This document shows positions 25,787 through 34,742 of a stretch of 64,000 bases of DNA, in pieces. Both the position numbers and the translations under genes were made by a program. Under the pieces are notes generated by a model. That model saw only the letters and a program-made list of their open reading frames with translations, searched no databases and was not told where the DNA came from. Every line of letters starts with the position of its first letter. The stretch's first letter is position 1. Origin of the DNA: Maledivibacter sp. (GTDB lineage Bacteria > Bacillota > Clostridia > Peptostreptococcales > Caminicellaceae); NCBI GenBank assembly GCA_025210375.1, contig JAOASB010000023.1, positions 62,001 to 126,000 of the forward strand. Direction: 5' to 3'.

Positions 25787-26617
25787 TTAAATAGACTCTA
25801 TAATACCTTGCCCTGGTCTTTCACCTTTTCTTAGTCTTGGCTCAATCTCATAGAAGATAATATCAGGAACGTATTCCACGGAAGGCACTAGGAAATCTGG
25901 TTTTGCCAAAGCTAGATTATCATAATTATTACTTCCAGTGGCATAAAGACCTATGGTCCAACACCCCGCATTATTACCGCAAAGCATACCGCCGGCAGTA
26001 TCATCTATCTTAACTACTGATTCGATAGGCCATACATTTAATTTTGACATACAATCATATACCATAAATGGGCTTGGTCTTCCCTCAACTATTTCAGAGT
26101 TGGTTGCAACATCAAACTTCATACCATAATTATCTTCAAGATACTTGTTCAGCATTTTTGAATCTCCATCATAATATCCGGTATCACAGCCAACATAAAT
26201 TTCTGCTTCTCTTAATTTTGTAATACACTCAAGGGCTCCAGAAATTGGCTTAGCTAAATCCTCATCTACTATATATTTAGTCATTAATGGTTTAAATTCC
26301 GCTAGCAAGTCTTCAAAATCCTGCTCATTGGGTTTCCGTCCATATTTAGCTTCCCATTGTTCTTGGCACTCTGGTAATGCAAGAAGCATACGTAAATGTG
26401 TAGGTTTATAATTTCCCATGGGTTTCCTAATTGATTCCCAGCTTAAAGTTATGTCAAATTTTTTAAAGGCTTCATAAAAAGGTACTACAGGCGCCTTACA
26501 ACCTCTTAAATCATCCTCTGGCCAACGATGTCTTAAATCCTGAGGTCCATCACAAAAAGTCCCGGCAGTATCTAGAACCGCTAAATTTATTTTCCCTGTA
26601 TATCTTCTCGTATACAT
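25787..26617 (-). CDS. Phosphonoacetaldehyde hydrolase-like HAD protein (PhnX family)
   Basis: A 276-residue HAD-superfamily protein that probably splits phosphonoacetaldehyde into acetaldehyde and phosphate. Seen: the nucleophile aspartate at about residue 16 in VLDTAGT (canonical PhnX reads DWAGT), the cap segment IRKPMGNYKPTHLRML whose second lysine (about residue 71) corresponds to the Schiff-base lysine, and VKIDDTAGGMLCGNNAG for the metal-binding aspartates. It has a longer tryptophan-containing insert after the nucleophile than the Bacillus enzyme. It sits between two OPA transporters upstream of phnW. Substrate specificity could differ from true PhnX, so I leave the symbol empty. Confidence 0.82.
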   Translation of the reverse strand: MYTRRYTGKINLAVLDTAGTFCDGPQDLRHRWPEDDLRGCKAPVVPFYEAFKKFDITLSWESIRKPMGNYKPTHLRMLLALPECQEQWEAKYGRKPNEQDFEDLLAEFKPLMTKYIVDEDLAKPISGALECITKLREAEIYVGCDTGYYDGDSKMLNKYLEDNYGMKFDVATNSEIVEGRPSPFMVYDCMSKLNVWPIESVVKIDDTAGGMLCGNNAGCWTIGLYATGSNNYDNLALAKPDFLVPSVEYVPDIIFYEIEPRLRKGERPGQGIIESI

Positions 26618-26733
26618 ATAAAATCCCCCTTATTAATATTTATTAATTTATTAGTTCTTACTATGAAAAAATCTCAACTATCCTCCCTTCTTTATTAGAA
26701 TTATGATTCGACCTTCATTGCTAACAACTTAAG

Positions 26734-26765
26734 TAATCATAATTAAGCTTGTTTAATTATGATTA
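26734..26765. promoter_or_regulatory. Perfect 13-bp inverted repeat upstream of the PhnX-like gene
   Basis: TAATCATAATTAA (26734-26746) and TTAATTATGATTA (26753-26765) flank GCTTGT. It lies about 117 bp upstream of the start at 26617 with no T-run, so a dimeric regulator site is more likely than a terminator. Confidence 0.55.
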
Positions 26766-26908
26766 TAGACTTGCTCTTTAAAGGTACTTTAAAGAATACA
26801 TAAAGTTTTGTTAAAATTTATAAAATTTTGAATTTAAAGAAAATAATACATAATTGTTTGATCAGCCATAATTATGCCCTAGGTGATAAGCCTTAAGGAT
26901 TAATAAAG

Positions 26909-26957
26909 TAAAAAAAAAGAGCCTTTATTCCTAAATAAGGATAAAATTGCTCTTTAT
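26909..26957 (-). terminator. Terminator after the second OPA transporter
   Basis: On the minus strand AAAGAGC / GCTCTTT, with an A-U rich extended loop, is followed by TTTTTT. Confidence 0.7.
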
Positions 26958-26993
26958 GATGCAAATACTTTTTAAGTTTTATTAACCTATCAT

Positions 26994-28292
26994 CTATATG
27001 ATGGATGTAGGCCTTTGTTCATCCACTATGATGGCTAAAACCACCATAACTATGCACAATATTGCGATCGATACGAAAACATACTCCCATTTATTAGTTA
27101 TTTGAAGTATAAACCCAAAAACCATTGCTTGAACAGCAGCACCCATATAGGCCGCCCAATCGAGTATTCCTGCGGCTGTACCGGCAAACACCCTGGTTCC
27201 GACATCAATAGAATATGGCCAGAGAACTCCATTAATTCCATATAGAAAAAAACCAGACCAGAATAATGCAATGGTTACTGTTGTAGCAGTCTTCATACTA
27301 GGAAATATAAAAACCATTAATGCACTCAAAGCTCCAAAAATTATTACCGCGGGGGATCGATTCTTTCCAAATAATCGGTCAGTAGACCATGGAACTATAA
27401 AAGTCCCCATGGCCATTCCAAGTGGAAGCATCAATGAATCAAATATGCCAGTTCTAATTTGTATATCCATTTGTTCGGCGAAATATAATGGAATCCAAGT
27501 CAATAATCCGTACCGACAAATACTAGCTAAAGCAGATATTATACACCATATACAAAATCTCCACTGACTAAATAGGCATTTATATGGAAATAGTTTTCCC
27601 TTTTCATTATTCAATCTTCTATAAAGCTTTTCTTTTTCACTTATATTTTGATCTATCTCTTCATAATCCATAAGTCCTACATCCTTAGGACTTTCATTTA
27701 CCATTATCCAATAAAACATTGATATTATTAATAAAAATGATACCGGAATTCTAAATAATTCTCTCCATTCCCTTTGATGAACTATCTTAAAAGTAACAAT
27801 CACACTAGCCCATAGAACTATATGGGCTAATCCAGAAAAACTATGGGCAAAGCCTGCTGCAAAACCTCTTTTATTGCTAGGCCACCATCTAGATAATAGG
27901 CTCATACCCGGTGCCCATATCATTGACTGAAAATAACCGTTTATACACCATAAAATAGCAATCATAGTGGAAGAATTAGATAAACTAACTATCCAATTTG
28001 TTAGTATAGTTAATATTATACCTGCCATTATAAATTTTTTAGGCCCTAATATTTCTCCCAACCTTCCATTGATAAAATTACCACAGGCATAGCCCCAATA
28101 TATTGTAGAAGCAATTATGCCTATTTCTATTTTAGAAAGTCCTAGATCATTTTTCATTAATGGCAATGCTATTTCTAAATTAAATCTGCCATTGTAAACA
28201 AAGGCATAGGTCAGTGCAAATCCCAATAAAGTCATCCATGAATATTTTTTAAATTTTTGATCAAACTTCTGTATAGTATCAATATTGTTCAT
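26994..28292 (-). CDS. Second OPA-family MFS transporter
   Basis: A 432-residue paralogue of the transporter at 24232-25533, sharing the same landmarks (VYNGRFNLEIALP, INGRLGEILGPKK, DVGTRVFAGTAAGILDWAAYMGA) but differing throughout, so it is an old duplication. It has 12 predicted helices and a charged central loop. An AAAGGAG site precedes ATG 28292. It is divergent from the histidine kinase at 28595, with 302 bp between them, which suggests a shared control region. Carrying two paralogous transporters suggests two phosphonate substrates, or uptake plus exchange. Confidence 0.83.
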   Translation of the reverse strand: MNNIDTIQKFDQKFKKYSWMTLLGFALTYAFVYNGRFNLEIALPLMKNDLGLSKIEIGIIASTIYWGYACGNFINGRLGEILGPKKFIMAGIILTILTNWIVSLSNSSTMIAILWCINGYFQSMIWAPGMSLLSRWWPSNKRGFAAGFAHSFSGLAHIVLWASVIVTFKIVHQREWRELFRIPVSFLLIISMFYWIMVNESPKDVGLMDYEEIDQNISEKEKLYRRLNNEKGKLFPYKCLFSQWRFCIWCIISALASICRYGLLTWIPLYFAEQMDIQIRTGIFDSLMLPLGMAMGTFIVPWSTDRLFGKNRSPAVIIFGALSALMVFIFPSMKTATTVTIALFWSGFFLYGINGVLWPYSIDVGTRVFAGTAAGILDWAAYMGAAVQAMVFGFILQITNKWEYVFVSIAILCIVMVVLAIIVDEQRPTSII

Positions 28293-28594
28293 TCCCTCAA
28301 CTCCTTTTCATGATCATTTGTTATAAGAATGAACTATTACAAATATAGTATAAATGGAAGTCCCTATCAGAGTTATATACAAAAAATACTTATTATGTTA
28401 AAATTATACTTCAATTTCTTTATATGGGTCAATGCTATTAAAGAAAAATTTATTTAATACAAAAATAACCATCTAAGGGGTTCACTTAGATATATCATTA
28501 AATCCTTTATATGTAAATAAAAGAAAAAATATATTTTTCGCGAATATCATATAAATAATTAAGTTTTTTGATAAATATTTTTAGGAGGAATCCT
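28293..28594. promoter_or_regulatory. Divergent control region between the second OPA transporter and the histidine kinase
   Basis: AT-rich. It contains the perfect 7-bp inverted repeat ATCTAAG / CTTAGAT (28471-28477 and 28485-28491), a possible operator. No ORF was seen. Confidence 0.4.
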
Positions 28595-30385
28595 ATGTTT
28601 TTGATTACTCACTCGATAATAGCCATGAGTAGTATTACCTTTGTGCTAGGCTTAATATATTTTTATTTATTCCTACAGAATCACAACCGCTATATGGGTT
28701 TCTGGGGAGTCAGTTGGATAATGTATTCTCTAAGCTTTATATTCGATCTATTAAAGTTTGCCGGACAAGACTTTTCAATTTTTATTATTGAAAAACAAAC
28801 ATTCTACCTTATTATTAGTATCCTATTTCTTTTTGGCTCCTATAATTTTTGGAATAAAAGTATACCTAAATTCTGGATATATTTCTCTGTAATAAGTTTT
28901 TCAACCATAATCAGTGCTACTTTAACTGAAAATTTTTTTCTACCTTTAATGCTACATTCCTCAATCTTTTTATGCTTCATATCTGTATGGAATGGGCTAC
29001 TATTTTTAACCCACTCCTTAGATGATAAAACAAGTGAAAAATATCTTACTGGATTTATTTTTATCATTTGGGGTATTTATCAAGGCTATTATCCTTTTAT
29101 ACATCCTAACTTTTGGTTAGCCCCTTGGAGCTATCTATGCGGTGTTGTTCTTATAAATATACTTAGCATCCTAATATTGCTACTTCATTTTAAGAAAAAC
29201 AAAAATGAAATATTAAAACGTGAAAAGCGGTTTCGTCTTCTAGCAGAAAACGCCCATGATCTTATTTACCTTTACTATCTTAATCCAACCCCTAGATTTG
29301 AATACGTTAGTCCAGCAATAACAAAAATAATGAATCTTACACCTGAAAATTTATATAGTGATCCAATGATTTTCTTTGACACTATACACCCTGAAGATAA
29401 ATTAATGTTGCAAGAAATTTTTACACAACCCCTCACTGAATCTGTTGAACCCATATGCCTAAGATGGATATGTAAAGCTGGCCAAATTATGTATGGTGAA
29501 TTACATCACACAATCATTTATGAGCAATGGGGCAATGTAAAAGGAGTAGAAGGCATTTTGCGTGATGTTACAGAACGTAAGCAGGTGGAAGAAAACCTAT
29601 TAAAAATTCAAAAATCTCGTCATGAATTGATAACTAATATATCCCATGAGTTGCGAACTCCTATAACCCTTATTCAGGGCTATGTTGAAGCAATGGTTGA
29701 TAATCTTATAACAGATCCAAAGGATTTGGCAAAATATTTAAATATAATTCATACTAAGGTATTATCTTTAAATCGTTTAATCAACGACTTATTTCAACTT
29801 ACACAGCTAGAAGCTAGGGAAATAGACTTTCAGTTTTTTGAAATCTCTATAAAAAATTTAATTCAAAGGATATACTATAAATTTGAATTAGATGTGAAAA
29901 ATGCTGGATTGGAGTTATTACTTAATGTTCCTAACGATGATTGCATAGTCACAGTTGATTTTGATAGAATAGAACAAGTATTTGCAAACCTAATTTATAA
30001 TTCCATTAAACATACTTGTATGGGAGGAAAAATATCTATAGAATACATAGTTCAATATAATATAAGTAATCCTATTCCCTCTGGAAATGAAAATACAGAA
30101 AATATCAATACAGATTATCAAATTGACAATTGCTTGTATGAAATCCCTTTGAACAATGTTATCATAATGATTAAGGACAATGGTTCAGGCATCCCAGAAG
30201 ATGATCTTCCCCATATATTTACACGATTTTATCGAGGTGAAAAATCTAATGTTTATAAAATTAAAGGTCGTGGTCTGGGATTATCCATCACTAAAGAAAT
30301 TGTTGAATCCCACGGGGGCAGCATATGGGTAGATAGCAAAATAAACCAAGGCACTACTTTTTATTTTTCTTTACCATTTTGCTAA
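28595..30385 (+). CDS. Membrane sensor histidine kinase with PAS domain
   Basis: A 596-residue kinase. ATG 28595 follows AGGAGG; the nine upstream codons lack a site. Seen: an N-terminal hydrophobic region with about seven membrane segments (residues 1-205), a PAS domain (about 212-335, starting FRLLAENAHDLIYLYYL), HisKA with the phospho-acceptor histidine near residue 349 in NISHELRTP, and a HATPase domain with EQVFANLIYNSIKH, DNGSGIP and GRGLGLSI. A Ser/Asn-rich insert lies in the ATPase domain at about 480-510. No regulator gene follows; the orphan OmpR-type regulator at 21980 on the same strand is the probable partner. A perfect terminator follows. Confidence 0.92.
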   Translation: MFLITHSIIAMSSITFVLGLIYFYLFLQNHNRYMGFWGVSWIMYSLSFIFDLLKFAGQDFSIFIIEKQTFYLIISILFLFGSYNFWNKSIPKFWIYFSVISFSTIISATLTENFFLPLMLHSSIFLCFISVWNGLLFLTHSLDDKTSEKYLTGFIFIIWGIYQGYYPFIHPNFWLAPWSYLCGVVLINILSILILLLHFKKNKNEILKREKRFRLLAENAHDLIYLYYLNPTPRFEYVSPAITKIMNLTPENLYSDPMIFFDTIHPEDKLMLQEIFTQPLTESVEPICLRWICKAGQIMYGELHHTIIYEQWGNVKGVEGILRDVTERKQVEENLLKIQKSRHELITNISHELRTPITLIQGYVEAMVDNLITDPKDLAKYLNIIHTKVLSLNRLINDLFQLTQLEAREIDFQFFEISIKNLIQRIYYKFELDVKNAGLELLLNVPNDDCIVTVDFDRIEQVFANLIYNSIKHTCMGGKISIEYIVQYNISNPIPSGNENTENINTDYQIDNCLYEIPLNNVIIMIKDNGSGIPEDDLPHIFTRFYRGEKSNVYKIKGRGLGLSITKEIVESHGGSIWVDSKINQGTTFYFSLPFC

Positions 30386-30413
30386 TTACTTCTACACGCA
30401 AAATTTCCTACAA

Positions 30414-30452
30414 TAAAAAGTTATATTTGGCATTAAACCAAATATAACTTTT
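30414..30452 (+). terminator. Terminator of the histidine kinase gene
   Basis: Perfect 15-bp stem AAAAGTTATATTTGG / CCAAATATAACTTTT with a 7-base loop. Confidence 0.85.
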
Positions 30453-30468
30453 AAAGCAATATTTTTAA

Positions 30469-30615
30469 CTAAGTAAAATTACATAATCACTTTGTGTAAA
30501 AGCCTCTACCATAAGGGCTTCCAGTCAAAATTTTGATTTATACATATCAAAACTCTCCATAGGAATAACCTATATTATGAAATTCTACTAAGTAAGAATT
30601 ACTCAATTTCCTCAA
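30469..30615. repeat. Composite family-A/B repeat (copy A3/B4)
   Basis: A-type ends (AAGTAAAATTACATAATCAC at left, GAATTACTCAATTTCCTC at right) enclose B-type sequence TTGATTTATACATATCAAAAC. It ends exactly at the stop codon of the amidohydrolase gene. Confidence 0.6.
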
Positions 30616-31791
30616 CTAATATATCTTTGGAACCTTTTCTTCAAATTCTTTGTTTATGCTTTGTCTTAGTCCTTCATTCGTCAATATATCATATCCAGTC
30701 ATAGCTAGCCCTTTAGCCCCTTTTATTGCTACTTCCTTTGCTCTGGCTGAAATTGAATATCTTGTAAACTCGATTGAATGTGCATTAACACCATCATGGG
30801 CTATTGCTAAGTATGAATGAATAGCAGGAATTTTTAAGGTAACATTGCCTATGTCCGATGATCCCACCTTTTGTTCGGGATCGGGGTAACCCATTTTCTC
30901 ACCTAGAAGTCCCATATTACTCTTAAATGCTTCCGCCATAACCATATTTGGATATCTTTCAGCATACATTCTACCTATATCCATAGAAGCCTTTGCCCCT
31001 GTAAGCACCTCAGCTGAATGTACCACCTGTTTAATTTTTTCAACTAAACTCTTAAGCTCTGATAATGTCTTAGCCCTCACACTGAAATCACAACGGGCAT
31101 ATTCTGGTATGATGTTTGCTGCTTCTCCACCCTTTGTAATTATACCATTTATATTTGATTTCATGTCAAAGGTAGCCCTTATGGCATCGATACCATTAAA
31201 TACTTGGATAACCGCATTTAATGCATTTATTCCCTTTTCTGGTGACGAAGAGTGGGCGGCTTTTCCTTTAAACTCTATTGTTACTCTAACAGCGGCTAAA
31301 CCCCCTCTACCTATTATTGACCTCGATGAAGTGGGATGTATCATTAAAGCATAATCAACGTCATCAAATTCATTGTTTTCTAGCAGAATTATCTTACCAC
31401 CGCCTCCTTCTTCAGCAGGGGTTCCAATTAGCAGCACCTCTCCATCCAATTCCCCCATAATCTTACTTAAGCCAATTGCAGCACCTACCGAACAAGTGGC
31501 AATTATATTGTGTCCACAGCCATGTCCTATTTCGGGTAAAGCATCGTATTCAGCAAGAAATGCCACTTTGGGCCCTTTTTTTTCGCCCTTAAATCTGGCT
31601 TTAAATGCCGTATCTAATCCCCCAATCCCTTCACTTACTTCAAATCCATGCTTTTTTAATAATTCAATTATCCAGTTTGAAGCCTTGTACTCATTAAAAC
31701 ATATCTCTGGATTGTCATGGATTTTTTCACACAAGTCTAATAACTCATTTTCTATTAGGTCTATTTGACCTTCTATGCTATTTTTTTTCAT
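30616..31791 (-). CDS. M20-family amidohydrolase
   Basis: A metal-dependent amidohydrolase/aminoacylase of about 391 residues, M20D subgroup (AbgB/HipO-like). Seen: AEYDALPEIGHGCGHN and PAEEGGGGK, metal-binding His and Glu blocks, and a central dimerisation domain from about 185 to 300. ATG 31791 lies 11 bases after AGGGG; a GTG four codons upstream overlaps that site. It is the last gene of the peptide ABC transporter operon, so it probably trims an imported acylated amino acid or peptide. No signal peptide was seen, so it is cytoplasmic. The exact substrate is unknown. Confidence 0.85.
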   Translation of the reverse strand: MKKNSIEGQIDLIENELLDLCEKIHDNPEICFNEYKASNWIIELLKKHGFEVSEGIGGLDTAFKARFKGEKKGPKVAFLAEYDALPEIGHGCGHNIIATCSVGAAIGLSKIMGELDGEVLLIGTPAEEGGGGKIILLENNEFDDVDYALMIHPTSSRSIIGRGGLAAVRVTIEFKGKAAHSSSPEKGINALNAVIQVFNGIDAIRATFDMKSNINGIITKGGEAANIIPEYARCDFSVRAKTLSELKSLVEKIKQVVHSAEVLTGAKASMDIGRMYAERYPNMVMAEAFKSNMGLLGEKMGYPDPEQKVGSSDIGNVTLKIPAIHSYLAIAHDGVNAHSIEFTRYSISARAKEVAIKGAKGLAMTGYDILTNEGLRQSINKEFEEKVPKIY

Positions 31792-31812
31792 TGTGATTAT
31801 CACCCCTTTACA

Positions 31813-32808
31813 TTATAAAATATGACAGGCTGCTTCATGTCCTTTCTCTATTTCCTTTAATTCTGGACGAATTTTTTTACATATGTCCTTTGCAAAAGGA
31901 CATCTTTCATGGAAATAACATCCACTTGGCAGATTAATAGGACTAGGTATCTCTCCCCTAAGCTCTAGGGATTCAGTTATACTATCCTCATCTATTGTTG
32001 GGACTGCTGAAAATAAAGCTTTAGTATATGGATGCACTGGATTTGAAAAAATTTGTTCTTTAGTCCCCTTTTCCACTATACACCCTAAATACATTACTCC
32101 GAGTCTGTCACTTATATGTCTAACAACCGATAAGTCATGGGCTATAAATAAATATGAAAATCCGTATTCATCCTTTAAGTCCATTAACAAATTTAATATT
32201 TGGGCTTGTATAGAAACATCAAGGGCGGATACGGGTTCATCGGCAATAATAAATTCAGGTTCTACTGCCAGTGCCCTTGCTATACCTATCCGTTGCCTTT
32301 GTCCTCCACTAAATTGATGTGGATATCTGTTTGCTTGCTCAGGTCTCAATCCAACCTTCATTAATATTTCAATACATTTCTCAAATGCCTCTTCTTTTGT
32401 AGAAGCTATTTTATGAAATAGCATAGGTTCCATGATTATATCCTTGACTTTTTGTCTAGGATTTAACGATGCATATGGATCTTGAAATATCATTTGAATT
32501 TCTTTTCTAAGGGGCAGCATTTCCTTTGAACTTAATTTTGTTATATCCCTTCCTTTATAAATAATACTACCACCCTTTGGCTCAAGGAGCTTTATGATTG
32601 TTCTAGCAGTTGTGGATTTACCACAGCCGCTTTCACCAACCAAACTAAAAACCTCTCCCTTATCTATGTGAAAGCTTACACCATTAACTGCACTAACAAC
32701 CTTATTTTCTATTTTGATTTTACCATCTTTCACCTTAAGCTTATCTAAAAAATCAGATGTCAAATTAAAGCTTTGAGCCAAATCCTTAACTTCTATTAGT
32801 TTACTCAA
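31813..32808 (-). CDS. Oligopeptide ABC transporter ATP-binding protein (DppF/OppF type)
   Basis: A 331-residue ATPase. Seen: Walker A GESGCGKSTTA, Q-loop QMIFQDPYASLNPRQ, signature FSGGQRQRIGIARAL, Walker B FIIADEPVSALD, H-loop IAHDLS, and the oligopeptide-family C-terminus with the four-cysteine region CYFHERCPFAKDIC that can hold an iron-sulfur cluster. The start is TTG 32808, 8 bases after GGGGGG. It overlaps dppD by 8 bases, so translation is probably coupled. The substrate is inferred from the neighbouring M20 hydrolase. Confidence 0.92.
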   Translation of the reverse strand: MSKLIEVKDLAQSFNLTSDFLDKLKVKDGKIKIENKVVSAVNGVSFHIDKGEVFSLVGESGCGKSTTARTIIKLLEPKGGSIIYKGRDITKLSSKEMLPLRKEIQMIFQDPYASLNPRQKVKDIIMEPMLFHKIASTKEEAFEKCIEILMKVGLRPEQANRYPHQFSGGQRQRIGIARALAVEPEFIIADEPVSALDVSIQAQILNLLMDLKDEYGFSYLFIAHDLSVVRHISDRLGVMYLGCIVEKGTKEQIFSNPVHPYTKALFSAVPTIDEDSITESLELRGEIPSPINLPSGCYFHERCPFAKDICKKIRPELKEIEKGHEAACHIL

Positions 32809-33787
32809 ATTTATGTCCCCCCTTCAAAGGGAAATGACAGGCAGTATAATGTCCTTCCCTCATAATAGCTTTTACGGGTTCTTCATTTAAGCACTTCTCC
32901 TGACAATATTTACAACGGGGAGCAAATTTACATCCCTTGGGCAAATCAAACATATTGGGCACCATTCCCGGAATTTGCTCAAGTCTATGGGAATCCTTGC
33001 TCAATTTTGGTATTGAATTCAACAGGCCCTTTGTATAGGGATGAGCAGTATTATTTATTATATCCCTAGTACTTCCTTCCTCAACTATTTTTCCGCAATA
33101 CATAACCACAATCTTATCCGCGGTTTCTGAAACTACGGCCAAATCATGGGTTATAAGTATTAGGGAAGCATCATTATTTTCTACCAACTCCTTCATTAGC
33201 TTTAATATCTGTGATTGGATAGTAACATCTAAAGCAGTGGTAGGTTCATCTGCAATTATTAGTGTGGGATTTGCGGCAAGAGCTATGGCTATGATAACTC
33301 TTTGTCTCATTCCTCCACTAAACTCATGGGGATAGGCCTTTAATCTATGCTCCGGATTTGGAATTCCCACTGATTTTAATAGTTCAATACACCTTTCTTT
33401 TCTTTGACTTTCATTAAGATTGCCATGTAATATTAGCATTTCTTCAATTTGCTGCTGAATAGTATATAATGGATTTAATGATGTCATTGGGTCTTGAAAT
33501 ATCATTGATATCTCTTTTCCTCTAACCTTCATCATTTCTTTTTCAGATTTTTTAGCTAAATCTTCTCCTTTAAACATTACCTTTTCTGCCTCTACAACAC
33601 CGGGTTCTTCAACTAGCTTTAGAATAGAAAAACTGGTAACTGATTTTCCACTGCCCGACTCTCCTACTATACCTAAAACTTCCCCTTTGTCTAAGGAGAA
33701 ACTAATTCCATCAACGGCTTTAACTACTCCTTTAAAAGTATGAAAATATGTCTTCAATCCCTTAACCTCTAAAAGTTTATTGCCCAT
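32801..33787 (-). CDS. Oligopeptide ABC transporter ATP-binding protein (DppD/OppD type)
   Basis: A 328-residue ATPase that pairs with the DppF-type partner. Seen: GESGSGKSVTS, MIFQDPMTSLNPLY, the signature FSGGMRQRVIIAIAL, LIIADEPTTALD, and a C-terminal CKFAPRCKYCQEKC four-cysteine motif. The ATG follows GAGGTGAAAGC. The two-ATPase layout is typical of the peptide/nickel (PepT) family. It is fourth in the operon after the binding protein and two permeases. Confidence 0.92.
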   Translation of the reverse strand: MGNKLLEVKGLKTYFHTFKGVVKAVDGISFSLDKGEVLGIVGESGSGKSVTSFSILKLVEEPGVVEAEKVMFKGEDLAKKSEKEMMKVRGKEISMIFQDPMTSLNPLYTIQQQIEEMLILHGNLNESQRKERCIELLKSVGIPNPEHRLKAYPHEFSGGMRQRVIIAIALAANPTLIIADEPTTALDVTIQSQILKLMKELVENNDASLILITHDLAVVSETADKIVVMYCGKIVEEGSTRDIINNTAHPYTKGLLNSIPKLSKDSHRLEQIPGMVPNMFDLPKGCKFAPRCKYCQEKCLNEEPVKAIMREGHYTACHFPLKGGHKFE

Positions 33788-33802
33788 GCTTTCACCTCTA
33801 AA

Positions 33803-34738
33803 CTATTTTAACTTAGGATTTAACTCATCTCTTAAAAAGTCTCCAAGTAAATTTATTCCAAAAACTAACAGCATAATATAAAATCCTGGGAAAACTGAAA
33901 CCCACCATAGTCCACTAAACAGTACGTCAAATCCATTTTTCACTAGAAGACCCAATGAAGGCTCTGTTATAGGTACTCCAACGCCTAAAAAGCTTAAAGT
34001 AGCCTCAGTCAGAATAAAGTCTCCAACTTTAATAGTTGAAATTACTATAACAGATGTAAAAACATTTGGTAATACGTGTCTAGGAATTATTTTTCTATCG
34101 GGAAGCCCTATTACCCTCGTGGCCTCAATAAATTCCTTTTTCTTTACCGATAGGGTTTCCCCTCTAACCGTTCTAGCAAAAATAACCCATCCAACTAATG
34201 TCAGCGCAAATAGTAGTTTATCCACCCCACGTCCAAAGGCTGACATAATAAATAGGGCAATGAGCATAGAAGGAAAGGATAGCTGAATATCTGCAATTCT
34301 CATGATAAAGGAATCTATTTTACCACCATAATATCCCGCCAATAATCCCAATGTAGTTCCAATAAAACAAGATAATATGGTAACAGTCAATCCAATGAAT
34401 AGGGATATTCTACTTCCATATATTATCCCACTCACGATATCCCTGCCCTGATCGTCTGTTCCAAGTATAAATCTTGAATCTCCTCCCTCCTGCCAAACAG
34501 GAGGCTTATAAGCATCAGCCAAGTCTATTTCCGTTAAGTCATATGGATTCTGGGGAGCAAATGCAGGTCCAAATATAGCCAAAAATAATGCTATAAATAT
34601 GATAATAGAGCCAATTATTGCAGGCACATTTCTTTTATAATTATAAAAAAACTCCGAAGATGTGACTCTATGTAGTTTCTCCTTAATACCAATTTTTTGT
34701 CCTACCTTAGGTTCCTGTGATTTTGTAGACGTTGTCAT
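33803..34738 (-). CDS. Oligopeptide ABC transporter permease (DppC type)
   Basis: A 311-residue membrane protein with about six segments. Seen: an N-terminal cytosolic extension, FGPAFAPQNPYDL after the first helix, the LGTDDQGRDIVSGIIYGSRIS block that is a hallmark of DppC/OppC, and the EAA loop ATRVIGLPDRKIIPRHVLPN for ATPase contact. The GAGGTGATC site precedes the ATG by about 5 bases. It begins 4 bp after the DppB-type stop. Confidence 0.92.
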   Translation of the reverse strand: MTTSTKSQEPKVGQKIGIKEKLHRVTSSEFFYNYKRNVPAIIGSIIIFIALFLAIFGPAFAPQNPYDLTEIDLADAYKPPVWQEGGDSRFILGTDDQGRDIVSGIIYGSRISLFIGLTVTILSCFIGTTLGLLAGYYGGKIDSFIMRIADIQLSFPSMLIALFIMSAFGRGVDKLLFALTLVGWVIFARTVRGETLSVKKKEFIEATRVIGLPDRKIIPRHVLPNVFTSVIVISTIKVGDFILTEATLSFLGVGVPITEPSLGLLVKNGFDVLFSGLWWVSVFPGFYIMLLVFGINLLGDFLRDELNPKLK

Positions 34739-34742
34739 TTGA

